Source of the DNA: Acholeplasmataceae bacterium
GTDB lineage: Bacteria > Bacillota_I > Bacilli_A > Acholeplasmatales > Acholeplasmataceae
DNA length: 64,000 nucleotides
Assembly: GCA_007692425.1 (NCBI GenBank)
Contig: RECG01000019.1
Span: 1 to 64,000 of the forward strand
Reading direction: 5' to 3'
Every line of letters starts with the position of its first letter. Within the stretch, counting starts at the first letter, position 1. Below the pieces are notes generated by a model. It was not told where the DNA came from. It ran no database searches and saw only the letters and a list, made by a program, of their open reading frames with translations. This document shows, piece by piece, positions 23,714-32,989 of the stretch. The position numbers were made by a program, and so were the translations under genes.

Positions 23714-24679
23714 TTAAGTGCCGCCGTTGACTTCGACATCACGCAACAGGCCCACACACAAGGAAAGATTGTATTCCTTGGCATAGTCAAGCGCGGTTTT
23801 CTGACGGCGGTCACGCCGCATCGGCACCGCTTTTTCGACCAGTTGCCGGAGACTCACGTGATCACGGTTGAGTACCGCCAAAGCCAAAGCCTGCTTTTCG
23901 ACCAGTCTTTCATATTTAGGGGTCGCCATGTATTCAAGCAAGTATTTCAGTTCTTCCTTCCGATCAAAGATCATGGCCGTGTCGAGCGGTGTTTCATAAC
24001 GACGGTTCAGGATTTCAATGTAGGCCTCGTTAGCCAGAAGCAAACGGATGGTTTCAATCGTTCCGAAACGGACCGCGTTGAAAATCGGTGTTTCAAATTG
24101 GTCATTCAGGGCATTGGGATCAAGATTCTGGTTTAAAAGCAGGTCCAGAACGGCCACGCTCGAGGTCTTGGCCGCGACATGCAAAAAGGTGTTGCCGGCC
24201 GAATCCTTGGTCTGCCAGGATTGTCCGCCTTCCTTGAGCAGGTAGGCAATCACATCACTTTTTCCATTTTGAATGGCATAATGGACTGGCAATTTGTCAT
24301 CATAGGTCTTTCTATTGGTATGTGCGCCGCTTTCAATCAACAACTTGAGCATGTCCATATCGCCTTTGGCGGCAGCCAGATGGAGCACGGTTTCACCGTG
24401 CCGGTTCTCGATGTTGACCTGGGCGAACTTGGCAATCAGCAGTTTGGCGATGTCAAGCTTGCCCTTGCGGGCGCAGTCGAACAAGGCGGTCTCGCCATGT
24501 TCATCAGCCAGGTTGATGTTGATGTCCTGGCTGAGCAAATAATGGATAACATCAAATGCGCTGCCAAGGACAGCATAATGCAAGAGGTTTTTCTTTTTGT
24601 CGTCGACCATTTCAAGGTGCGTCATGTGCGCCTTGACATATTCGACATTGTTTTCCGATGCCTTCAAGAAAATCTCCAT
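23714..24679 (-). CDS. Ankyrin-repeat protein
   Basis: 321-aa soluble protein built of about eight ankyrin repeats, e.g. HGETALFDCARKGKLDIAK, HGETVLHLAAAKGDMDMLK, AGNTFLHVAAKTSSVAVLD and FETPIFNAVRFGTIETIR, with a final KTALDYAKEYNLSLCVGLL. Such proteins bind partner proteins; there is no enzymatic domain. No signal peptide or membrane span is visible, so a cytosolic role is likely. SD GGTG precedes ATG. It lies between the HU terminator and its own terminator, thus a single-gene unit. The partner is unknown. Confidence 0.92.
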   Translation of the reverse strand: MEIFLKASENNVEYVKAHMTHLEMVDDKKKNLLHYAVLGSAFDVIHYLLSQDININLADEHGETALFDCARKGKLDIAKLLIAKFAQVNIENRHGETVLHLAAAKGDMDMLKLLIESGAHTNRKTYDDKLPVHYAIQNGKSDVIAYLLKEGGQSWQTKDSAGNTFLHVAAKTSSVAVLDLLLNQNLDPNALNDQFETPIFNAVRFGTIETIRLLLANEAYIEILNRRYETPLDTAMIFDRKEELKYLLEYMATPKYERLVEKQALALAVLNRDHVSLRQLVEKAVPMRRDRRQKTALDYAKEYNLSLCVGLLRDVEVNGGT

Positions 24680-24729
24680 GCAAACACCGCCTTCACCTTA
24701 TATTTTAACCGATTTTAATGATTTCGATG

Positions 24730-24763
24730 AAAAAAAAGCACGTATCATCACGATAGGTGCTTT
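24730..24763 (-). terminator. Terminator of the HU gene
   Basis: Minus-strand AAAGCAC and GTGCTTT enclose a smaller TATC/GATA pairing, followed by a T7 run. Confidence 0.8.
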
Positions 24764-24780
24764 CTGATCACATGATAAGC

Positions 24781-25056
24781 TTATTTGACGGCTTGTTTCA
24801 AAAGTTTGCCGGCTCTGAACGCTGGTGTCTTCTGTTCGGGAACAGTGATCAGTTCGCCAGTGCGCGGGTTCTTGCCTGTTCTTTGTACACGGTTTCTGAC
24901 TTCGAAGGTACCAAATCCGGTGACGACAACCTTTTCACCACGTCTGCCCAATGTTTCAGATACAGTGTCTGTGAAAGCTTCAAGAACATCTTCTGCGACT
25001 TTTTGTGTGACATTCGCACGATTTGCAATTACCGAGATCAATTCTGTCTTGTTCAT
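24781..25056 (-). CDS. hup: HU family DNA-binding protein
   Basis: Histone-like dimeric protein that bends and compacts DNA. 91 aa, canonical length, with MNKTELISVIA, the conserved GFGTFEVRNR and the DNA-binding arm RTGKNPRTGELITVPEQKTPAFRAGKLLK. SD GGGAGG, its own promoter and terminator make it a strong single-gene unit. Its position beside gpsA/der matches hbs in Bacillus. Confidence 0.97.
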   Translation of the reverse strand: MNKTELISVIANRANVTQKVAEDVLEAFTDTVSETLGRRGEKVVVTGFGTFEVRNRVQRTGKNPRTGELITVPEQKTPAFRAGKLLKQAVK

Positions 25057-25085
25057 TGATTTTCCTCCCTTTTCAAGATGGCTTA

Positions 25086-25114
25086 ATTATAACAAATATT
25101 TGCAGTTTGTGCAA
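25086..25114 (-). promoter_or_regulatory. Sigma-A-type promoter of hup
   Basis: Minus-strand TTGCAC (25109-25114), 17-bp spacer, TATAAT (25086-25091). Confidence 0.8.
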
Positions 25115-25164
25115 TGATTTGCGCTGTTTTAATGCTTTTTTATGGCTTAATAAGGCATTTTTTG

Positions 25165-26160
25165 TCAAAAATCCTCGGATTTAAGCGTTCTTTTCAATAA
25201 ATGGCTCGTTGCTTCACTTGCGCTGACGCGTCCTTGTAAAATGCCATATGCGGCCTCGATCAGCGGCAATTCAATCCCTTTTTGGGCCGCCAGATGATGC
25301 ATTGCCTCGATCGTGCGGATACCTTCGATGGTCTGTTTTTCCTCGGCATATATCTGCGCGACGGTCATGCCTTGGCCGATCTTCTTGCCGGCCCTGAAAT
25401 TACGGGAATGTTCGGATGAGGCGGTGACAATCAGGTCACCGATGCCGGTCAGGCCGAAGGCGGTTTCTTTCCGGCCGCCCATCGCTTCGACAACGCGGAC
25501 GATTTCGACGATGCCGCGGGTGATGACGGCGGCACGTGCGTTTTCGCCGAGATTGAGACCCGTACATGCACCACTGATGACGGCAATCGCGTTTTTGACG
25601 GCGCCACCGAGCTCGCAACCGATGACATCGGTCGAGGTGTAGATGCGCAGGTAGTCCTCGTTGTTAAATACTTGCCGGACTTGTTTGGCCAGGGCTTCAT
25701 CTTCGCTGGCCGAGACGAGCAAGGTCGGACGACGCAAAATCACTTCTTCGGCATGCGACGGTCCGGTCAGGACGACATAGCCCTTGAGAAATTCAGGCGG
25801 GATGACTTCCTTGGTGATCTCGCTGATCCGTTTGGACGTGTCCGGTTCAATGCCTTTGGCGACATTGATGATGACGACAGGGCGGAAGAGATGGGGTTTG
25901 ATGGCTGACAAGGCATCACGCACCGCCTTGCTGGGCATGCTCAAGACGAGCCAGTCGGCAAACGCCAGGGCTTCATCGAGATGATTGGTTGCTTTAATGT
26001 TGGTCGGAATCTGGCAATCATAAAAAGGATGACGATGGGTGTTGATGATGTCGATGGTCGTCTGGTTGATGTCATAAATCAGGGGTTGATGACCGTTGTC
26101 CGTCAACACCTGGGCAAGCGTGGTGCCCCAGGCACCCCCGCCGATGATGGTGATGTTCAT
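25165..26160 (-). CDS. gpsA: NAD(P)-dependent glycerol-3-phosphate dehydrogenase
   Basis: Reduces dihydroxyacetone phosphate to sn-glycerol-3-phosphate for phospholipid synthesis. 331 aa. Rossmann motif IGGGAWGTTLA at the N-terminus, NVAKGIEPDT, TGPSHAEEV, the catalytic-Lys segment GCELGGAVKNAIAV, and EHSRNFRAGKKIGQG. TTG at 26166 opens the frame; ATG 26160 follows AGAAGG and begins 3 nt after the der stop. The der-gpsA pairing is as in Bacillus. Confidence 0.96.
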   Translation of the reverse strand: MNITIIGGGAWGTTLAQVLTDNGHQPLIYDINQTTIDIINTHRHPFYDCQIPTNIKATNHLDEALAFADWLVLSMPSKAVRDALSAIKPHLFRPVVIINVAKGIEPDTSKRISEITKEVIPPEFLKGYVVLTGPSHAEEVILRRPTLLVSASEDEALAKQVRQVFNNEDYLRIYTSTDVIGCELGGAVKNAIAVISGACTGLNLGENARAAVITRGIVEIVRVVEAMGGRKETAFGLTGIGDLIVTASSEHSRNFRAGKKIGQGMTVAQIYAEEKQTIEGIRTIEAMHHLAAQKGIELPLIEAAYGILQGRVSASEATSHLLKRTLKSEDF

Positions 26161-26162
26161 AT

Positions 26163-27467
<1,305 letters not shown>

Positions 27468-27488
27468 GTCGAAACCTTCTTTATGATG

Positions 27489-28880
27489 CTATTTTTTCAT
27501 TTCATCCTCGAAGAGGTCACCGATGGTGACGCCTTCGTCTTGTTCTTCGTCTTCAAGATATTGCTCAAAGGAATCACGTTCGACTTTTTCAAGCACACGG
27601 CGGATGGACAGTTTCAAACTCCATTGCTCGCGGTTGGCTTCAATGACGACGGCATCGACTTCATCGTCGATGGCGAAATATTCATCAGGACGGCCGATTT
27701 TCTCAATTGACAACTCGTTGCTGGGAATCAGCCCTTCGGCGCCTTGGACCATGACCTTGAGGCCTTCCTTGGTCACTTCAAGCACTTTGGCCTTGACCAC
27801 GTCGCCACGTTTGACGGTGACGTTTTTCCACGGGTTGTCTTCCAATGCTTTTTTACTCAAGGAGATTTTTTCTTTCTTGAGATCAAGGTTGACGATGGAC
27901 AATGTCAACTCGTCACCGATTTTGACAAAGGCGTCGAAATTGTCATTTGGATTCCAGGAATACTCGTTTTTATGCAACAAGCCCCTGACATCCTTGTCGA
28001 CTTCGACAATGATGCCGAACGGCAGTTTTTGAAAAGCCGTGCCCGTGACGGTGTCACCGACCTTGTGCGTGTCATAAAACTCTTCGTAAGGTGTCTTGAT
28101 CAAGGCTTTCATGGAGAGGTCGAGGCGGTTGCCTTCCTTCTTGATGACCTTGACATCGATTTCGTCCCCGAGTGACAAGACATCTTCGATCTTATCAATG
28201 CGATAATGGCTTACCTGGGAGATGCGTAACAAGCCGACGACATGATCGAAACGGATGGTCGCGGCATGCGGTTCGAGTTTGTCGACCTTGCCCTTGAGGA
28301 TATCACCGGTGTTGATGTGTTCGAGTTCGTCCTGTCTGGCTTTGAGACGGGTCTCATAGGCTTCCTGACGTTCACGTTCGAAGATGGCCTTGCGGGAGGC
28401 GACGATGCGTCGGCTGCGACCGCGCATGGTCGCTTCGATGATCTGGATTTCAAGTGTCTTGCCAGGCAGTTCTTCCTTGGTTTTGACCAGGTCGAAATCA
28501 AGCAGGCTGTAAGGCAGGAAGACATCGTTCTCAAGATAACTCAAAATGAGTCCCTTTTCAAGGATTTTCTTGACTTTGGCGTTGACGGTTTCACCGCTTT
28601 CCACCAAAGATTCGATTTTCAGAAATTTTTCGTCTGACAACAAGGGCAGACGTGATAAAAGAATCTGGGCCGGGTCATCCGTGATTTTCATCACGCGGGC
28701 GCGGACCTTGTCACCGATCTTGACCAGACCTTCAAATGTCTGGGGTGCGGGCTTGTCGTAATTATCCAGATGGATTTTGCCCTCTGTCGTGTATTGCACG
28801 TCCAGATAGATCGTGTTCTCTTCAACTTTGATGACCGTGCCTTCTACCACGTGGCCGACCCTCAACACATTAATCTCCAT
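27489..28880 (-). CDS. rpsA: S1-domain RNA-binding protein (30S ribosomal protein S1 homologue, YpfD-like)
   Basis: 463-aa protein with five recognisable S1 units, each starting near a GxVV/GDxVxxxV strand: GHVVEGTVIKVEENTIYLDV, GETVNAKVKKILEKGLILS, GDILKGKVDKL, GDTVTGTAFQKLPFGIIVEV and GDVVKAKVLEVTKEGLKVMV. An acidic tail (QYLEDEEQDEG) ends the chain. It binds RNA and may help ribosomes load mRNA. In Bacillus the equivalent YpfD follows cmk, as here; its start lies within the last 11 nt of cmk. Confidence 0.92.
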   Translation of the reverse strand: MEINVLRVGHVVEGTVIKVEENTIYLDVQYTTEGKIHLDNYDKPAPQTFEGLVKIGDKVRARVMKITDDPAQILLSRLPLLSDEKFLKIESLVESGETVNAKVKKILEKGLILSYLENDVFLPYSLLDFDLVKTKEELPGKTLEIQIIEATMRGRSRRIVASRKAIFERERQEAYETRLKARQDELEHINTGDILKGKVDKLEPHAATIRFDHVVGLLRISQVSHYRIDKIEDVLSLGDEIDVKVIKKEGNRLDLSMKALIKTPYEEFYDTHKVGDTVTGTAFQKLPFGIIVEVDKDVRGLLHKNEYSWNPNDNFDAFVKIGDELTLSIVNLDLKKEKISLSKKALEDNPWKNVTVKRGDVVKAKVLEVTKEGLKVMVQGAEGLIPSNELSIEKIGRPDEYFAIDDEVDAVVIEANREQWSLKLSIRRVLEKVERDSFEQYLEDEEQDEGVTIGDLFEDEMKK

Positions 28881-29541
28881 GTACGTTCTCCTTTTGTTCT
28901 ATGAATGCTATGATTTTCTTGACCACGTCTTTGATGGTCAAGGATGTCGTGTCAATGACAATGGCATCTTCGGCCTGCCTGAGCGGTGATGCTTCGCGGG
29001 TCGAGTCCTTGCGATCGCGGTTGACGATTTCCTCGATCATTTGTGCCATCGGTTCTTGTTTGCCTTTTTGGACGCGTTCGGCGTAACGGCGCTTGGCGCG
29101 CTCTTCGACGTTCGCGGTCAAAAAGATTTTCAGTTCGGCATCCGGCAGGACGACGGTGCCGATATCACGGCCATCCATGATGATGTTGCCGGTCGTCTTG
29201 GCCGCGGCTTGCTGCAAGCCTACCAACATCTTCCTGACATACGGGAAGCTCGAGACCAGTGAGACGTTCCTGGTGACCTTGTCACTACGGATGGCTTCGG
29301 TCACGTCACGGTCGTCAATGTAGATGCGGTCATGGTCATAATGGATATGGCAGGTCTCTAAAAAACGGTATGCCGCTTCATCGTTGAGATCGATGCCGAG
29401 CTCGATCGCCTGCAAGGTGACCGCCCGATACATCGCACCCGTGTCGATGTGCGTCCAACCGAGTGTTTTGGCAATGGTTGAACTGATGGTGCTTTTCCCT
29501 GAACCTGCCGGCCCGTCAATGGCGACCCGAAATCCAGACAT
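28870..29541 (-). CDS. cmk: Cytidylate kinase
   Basis: Phosphorylates CMP and dCMP using ATP. 223 aa. P-loop AIDGPAGSGKST at residues 7-18, DTGAMYRAVTL, and MDGRDIGTVVLPDAELKIFLTA with the LID region RAKRRYAE. SD CGGAGG lies upstream. It begins the cmk-rpsA-der-gpsA run. Confidence 0.97.
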   Translation of the reverse strand: MSGFRVAIDGPAGSGKSTISSTIAKTLGWTHIDTGAMYRAVTLQAIELGIDLNDEAAYRFLETCHIHYDHDRIYIDDRDVTEAIRSDKVTRNVSLVSSFPYVRKMLVGLQQAAAKTTGNIIMDGRDIGTVVLPDAELKIFLTANVEERAKRRYAERVQKGKQEPMAQMIEEIVNRDRKDSTREASPLRQAEDAIVIDTTSLTIKDVVKKIIAFIEQKENVHGD

Positions 29542-29563
29542 ACATGACCTCCGTACATAGATA

Positions 29564-29569
29564 ATTATA
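29564..29569 (-). promoter_or_regulatory. -10 box for the cmk operon
   Basis: Minus-strand TATAAT 23 bp before the start. The best -35 is TTGCAC with a short 15-bp spacer. Confidence 0.5.
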
Positions 29570-29598
29570 ACATAAAAGCGTGATGTGCAACGATGTGA

Positions 29599-30336
29599 TC
29601 AAGACATTTTCAAAGGTTTGTGTGCATACAAACGTTTAATCTCATGGATTTTCAAAGGACGATAGGTGCCTCGTTCGACCCCTTCCAATGTCAGAAAGTC
29701 ATAACGGACACGGGTCAGTTTCTTGACCTTGTGGCCGATGGCCTCGATCATCTTGCGGACCTGCTTGTTACGGCCTTCGACCAAAGTGATGGACAACAGG
29801 GTGCTTTGATGGCCTTTATCGAGTTCAACCAGGCGGACCGCGCGTGGCACCGCCCGGTAGTCGTCATCGATGATGACGCCTTCGCGCAGTTTTTTGATGG
29901 TTTTACGGATGATGATGCCGTCGACCCGGACCAGATACTCTTTTTCGACTTCATGTCCGGGATGGGTGAGGATCTGGGTCAGTTCGCCGTCATTGGTTAA
30001 AAGCAAAAGGCCGGCGGTATCAAAATCAAGGCGTCCCACGGGATAGACACGGGTGGCCCGGTCTTCTTCCGTAAGCAGGTCAAGCACGGTCTTGCGTTTT
30101 TTGTCATCATCAGCCGTGGAGACGACTCCGGTCGGCTTATTCAAGAGATAATAGCAAAGATCTGCCATGATGATCTGTTTGCCGTCGACTTCGATATCAT
30201 CCTTGCGGCTGACTTTGAAACCCAGTTCCGTGATCACCTTGCCATTGACCTTGACGCGACCTGCCGAAATCATTTCCTCGGCTTTGCGGCGTGAGGCGAT
30301 ATTGGCTTGTGCGAGGACTTTTTGCAATCGTTCCAT
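29599..30336 (-). CDS. rluB: Pseudouridine synthase, RsuA/RluB family
   Basis: Isomerises a uridine in rRNA, likely U2605-type in 23S. 245 aa: an N-terminal S4 RNA-binding domain (MERLQKVLAQANIASRRKAEEMI) and a catalytic domain with YPVGRLDFDTAGLLLLTNDGE, where the Asp after RL is the nucleophile. The C-terminal EGRNKQVRKMIEAIGHKV is a family hallmark. RluB and RsuA are hard to separate by eye; RluB fits the genomic position. Confidence 0.92.
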   Translation of the reverse strand: MERLQKVLAQANIASRRKAEEMISAGRVKVNGKVITELGFKVSRKDDIEVDGKQIIMADLCYYLLNKPTGVVSTADDDKKRKTVLDLLTEEDRATRVYPVGRLDFDTAGLLLLTNDGELTQILTHPGHEVEKEYLVRVDGIIIRKTIKKLREGVIIDDDYRAVPRAVRLVELDKGHQSTLLSITLVEGRNKQVRKMIEAIGHKVKKLTRVRYDFLTLEGVERGTYRPLKIHEIKRLYAHKPLKMS

Positions 30337-30353
30337 CTGTATTCACCCGATTC

Positions 30354-30359
30354 ATTATA
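30354..30359 (-). promoter_or_regulatory. -10 box upstream of rluB
   Basis: Minus-strand TATAAT 18 bp before the start; the 17-bp-distant -35 (TCTCAC) is poor. The spacer contains a palindrome at 30361-30377. Confidence 0.45.
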
Positions 30360-30360
30360 G

Positions 30361-30377
30361 CATACATTCCATGTATG
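30361..30377. repeat. 17-bp palindrome in the rluB promoter spacer
   Basis: CATACAT, TCC, ATGTATG is a perfect inverted repeat directly adjoining the -10 box, the position of an operator. Confidence 0.5.
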
Positions 30378-30472
30378 TGAGAATGCAAGAGACAAAAACA
30401 CACATTCAATCACATCAGATGCACAAATCAATATATTTCTCGAAAAATCTGCGTTTTTTGTCATGATCAAAC

Positions 30473-30514
30473 CAAAAAAAGATGCCAGTAGTCTTCTTTG
30501 TGCCTACTCGCATC
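30473..30514 (-). terminator. Terminator of efp
   Basis: Minus-strand GATGC-G-AGTAG pairs with CTACT-G-GCATC (one mismatch) around a 14-nt loop, followed by a T7 run. Confidence 0.82.
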
Positions 30515-30579
30515 TCACCTTCTCGATTGATTGATGACTGATTGTCGCTATTTCATCATATGAATCGATGTCAACAGGG

Positions 30580-31143
30580 TTACTTTTCCCTTGACACATA
30601 ACTGCCGTCTTGGGTGCTGACAATGATGCGTTCGCCTCGTTCAATGAACATCGGCACCTTGACCAGCAGACCGGTCTGCATCACGGCATCCTTGCTCGCA
30701 TTGGTCTTGGTATCGCCCCGGACACCCGGGACGGTATCCGCGACTTCAAGCACGACCTTGTCGGGCAATGAGAGACCGAGGATCTCGACACCGTTGTAAA
30801 ACATGACCTGGACTTCCATGCCCTCATAGATGAAATTGAGTTCATGCTTGATTTGAGCGGCAGGGATGTCAAGTTGTTCATAGGTCTCGGTGTTCATGAA
30901 GACATGCTGGTCGCCTGATGCGTACAGGTACTGCATGATGGTCTTGTCGATCTGGGCCCGTTCGACCTTGGTGCCGGCATTGAAGGTATGATCAACGACA
31001 GCGCCCGTTCTCAGATTGCGCAGCTTGCTTCTCACGAAGGCCGCGCCCTTGCCGGGCTTGACATGCAAAAACTCAATGATTTGATAAATATTGCCTTCAA
31101 ACATGATGGTATGGCCGGTTTTGAATTCATTAGTGCTGATCAT
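30580..31143 (-). CDS. efp: Elongation factor P
   Basis: Relieves ribosome stalling at polyproline stretches. 187 aa in three beta-barrel domains. The P-site loop is [10 protein letters not shown] with Lys32, the residue modified in Bacillus EF-P. The C-terminal signature [10 protein letters not shown]...[10 protein letters not shown] is intact. It has its own promoter and terminator although it follows aroQ closely. Confidence 0.97.
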   Translation of the reverse strand: MISTNEFKTGHTIMFEGNIYQIIEFLHVKPGKGAAFVRSKLRNLRTGAVVDHTFNAGTKVERAQIDKTIMQYLYASGDQHVFMNTETYEQLDIPAAQIKHELNFIYEGMEVQVMFYNGVEILGLSLPDKVVLEVADTVPGVRGDTKTNASKDAVMQTGLLVKVPMFIERGERIIVSTQDGSYVSREK

Positions 31144-31175
31144 GATTATGGACTCCTTCTGGGTTTGCCTGTTTC

Positions 31176-31204
31176 ATTATAGCCGATTGTTGTCATTTAG
31201 ACAA
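31176..31204 (-). promoter_or_regulatory. Sigma-A-type promoter of efp
   Basis: Minus-strand TTGTCT (31199-31204), 17-bp spacer, TATAAT (31176-31181). The -35 overlaps the end of aroQ. Confidence 0.75.
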
Positions 31205-31631
31205 CCGCTTTGGCCTCTAAAAAACGGACGGCCTCGAGATAGCTGTCCAATTGGCGGCCGGCAAAGGTGGCGTCCACCACATCCCGGATGACATTGACAT
31301 GTCGGAAAGGCTCCCGGTTGTCGACCTCTGAAAGGTGGACCTCGACCTTGGGAACCGTCAAGATTTCAAGGGCATCGCGGATGGCGATGCTGGTATGGGT
31401 GTAAGCACCCGGATTGATGAGCAATGCATCGTAAGGTTGGTCGCAGGCATCTTGAAGCAAATCGATGATTTCGCCTTCATGATTCGTTTGATAGAACGTG
31501 AAGTCAAGCATGGGAAACGCATCGATGAGTGCTTGATAAAGCTGTTCAAGCGTGAGCGTGCCATAATGTTGAGGATCACGTCTGCCTAACATGTTGAGAT
31601 TCGGGCCATGAATGACAAGAATGTTTTTCAT
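31197..31631 (-). CDS. aroQ: 3-dehydroquinate dehydratase, type II
   Basis: Converts 3-dehydroquinate to 3-dehydroshikimate in the shikimate pathway. 144 aa, as expected. ILVIHGPNLNMLGRRDPQHYG carries the active-site Arg and Tyr; INPGAYTHTSIAIRDAL and VEVHLSEVDNREPFR carry the substrate-binding Asn and His. The start overlaps the aroK stop (ATGA). The lid Tyr is shifted slightly (QHYG). Confidence 0.95.
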   Translation of the reverse strand: MKNILVIHGPNLNMLGRRDPQHYGTLTLEQLYQALIDAFPMLDFTFYQTNHEGEIIDLLQDACDQPYDALLINPGAYTHTSIAIRDALEILTVPKVEVHLSEVDNREPFRHVNVIRDVVDATFAGRQLDSYLEAVRFLEAKAVV

Positions 31632-32116
31632 ATGGGGTTCTCCTGCAAGGTTTTGATGATAAAGGAAACGGTATCCGTGAGCTCGCCGTCGTTGGACACC
31701 ACCAGGTCGGCGAAATCCTGATATTGAAGGAAACGTGCTTCATGAAGCGCTTCAAGCGACATTGTTTTAAGCAGTGGCCTTGGTGGGCCCTGCGACAATC
31801 TTTCCTGAATGATGGACAAATCGACATCCAGCAAAATGACGCGTCCGTTCATCAGTGTTTTGTTTTCGCGTCGGGTGACGATGCCTCCGCCGCAGGCGAT
31901 GACGGCGTCGGTTGCCGTGATGTCGGCCAGGGCTTTGGTCTCCAGACGTCTGAATGCGTCTTCACCATGACGTTCGAAAATCTCATCAATGAACATGAGG
32001 GCGTCCTGTTCGATGATCCCGTCAAGATCAAGATAAGGCCGGTTCAGCTTTTCAGCCAAGGCGGCCGCCACCTTGTTTTTACCCGAACCGGGCATGCCGA
32101 TGAGATAGATGTTCAT
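31628..32116 (-). CDS. aroK: Shikimate kinase
   Basis: Phosphorylates shikimate at the 3-OH. 162 aa. P-loop GMPGSGKNKVA: the residue after the invariant Lys is Asn, where Ser or Thr normally binds Mg, which is unusual. The substrate motifs LDGIIE (DxD-like), FRRLETKAL and ACGGGIV are present, and PPRPLL is in the lid. Activity is likely but the Asn substitution deserves notice. It sits between miaA (3-nt gap) and aroQ. Confidence 0.9.
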   Translation of the reverse strand: MNIYLIGMPGSGKNKVAAALAEKLNRPYLDLDGIIEQDALMFIDEIFERHGEDAFRRLETKALADITATDAVIACGGGIVTRRENKTLMNGRVILLDVDLSIIQERLSQGPPRPLLKTMSLEALHEARFLQYQDFADLVVSNDGELTDTVSFIIKTLQENPI

Positions 32117-32119
32117 GAC

Positions 32120-32989
32120 CTACTCCTTCAAAAAAGCCTGGACATGACGCATCGCGTCCGCGAACAAGGTCGGACTGAGCGCATCAAGCAGCTTCGGGCT
32201 CATCTGGTTGAAAAACCAGGTCTTTTGTTTTTTGGCGAGTCTGCGACTTGCCTTGATGATGGCTTCCTTCGCGGTCTCAAGATCAATCTCTCCCTGACAA
32301 TACCGGTAAAGTTCACGATAGCCGATCGCGTTGACGGCAATGCCTTTGCCGGCCAACATCCTGACCTCTTCAATGAACCCTTCCTCGAGCTGTTTATCCA
32401 AACGTTGTCGCAACCGTTCGGTCAAGACGTCCCTGTCAAGATCGAGATAGAGGACGAGCATGTCGTAAAGTGGCACATCCTTGCGTGTCTTGCTGGAACG
32501 GGGTGTCCCCGCGACGGCTTGTTCAAGCGCCCGCAAGAGACGTCTGCGGTTGTTGACATCGATGGCGATGTCAGGGTCTTTTTCCCGTAAGAGGTCTTGG
32601 AGTTCGGCATTGGTCAGATGGGCGTTCGCTTCCGCAAACGCCAGATCCCTGGCACTTTCGATGAATTCATAATCGTAAAGGGCGGCCTTGATGTAAAGGC
32701 CGGTTCCTCCGACAATGACCGGAACCTTGATCGTGTCGATCAAGGCCCTGGCATCTTGTTGAAAATGATAGACGGTGTAGGCATCCTTGGGATCGCGGAT
32801 GCTCACCAGATGGTGGGGGATGCCCGCCATGTCTCGGGGCAAAATCTTGGCTGAGCCGACATCAAGATCCTTGTAGACCTGGACGGCGTCACCGTTGATA
32901 ATCTCACCCATGACCGCCTGGGCGATCCGCAAGGACAAGACTGTTTTACCAGATGCCGTCGGACCGACAATCACAATAACTTTTTTCAT
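32120..32989 (-). CDS. miaA: tRNA dimethylallyltransferase
   Basis: Adds a dimethylallyl group to N6 of A37 in tRNAs reading UNN codons; the product is the substrate of MiaB, encoded 6 kb away. 289 aa. P-loop IVGPTASGKT, INGDAVQVYKDLDVGSAK, PHHLVSIRDP, and VIVGGTGLYIKA. The final Gln-rich region is short. The start overlaps the mutL stop by one base. Confidence 0.96.
   Translation of the reverse strand: MKKVIVIVGPTASGKTVLSLRIAQAVMGEIINGDAVQVYKDLDVGSAKILPRDMAGIPHHLVSIRDPKDAYTVYHFQQDARALIDTIKVPVIVGGTGLYIKAALYDYEFIESARDLAFAEANAHLTNAELQDLLREKDPDIAIDVNNRRRLLRALEQAVAGTPRSSKTRKDVPLYDMLVLYLDLDRDVLTERLRQRLDKQLEEGFIEEVRMLAGKGIAVNAIGYRELYRYCQGEIDLETAKEAIIKASRRLAKKQKTWFFNQMSPKLLDALSPTLFADAMRHVQAFLKE

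Noticed and set aside
25115-25164. Terminator for gpsA
   Set aside because: Only short AT-rich palindromes with mismatches are present; not enough to call.
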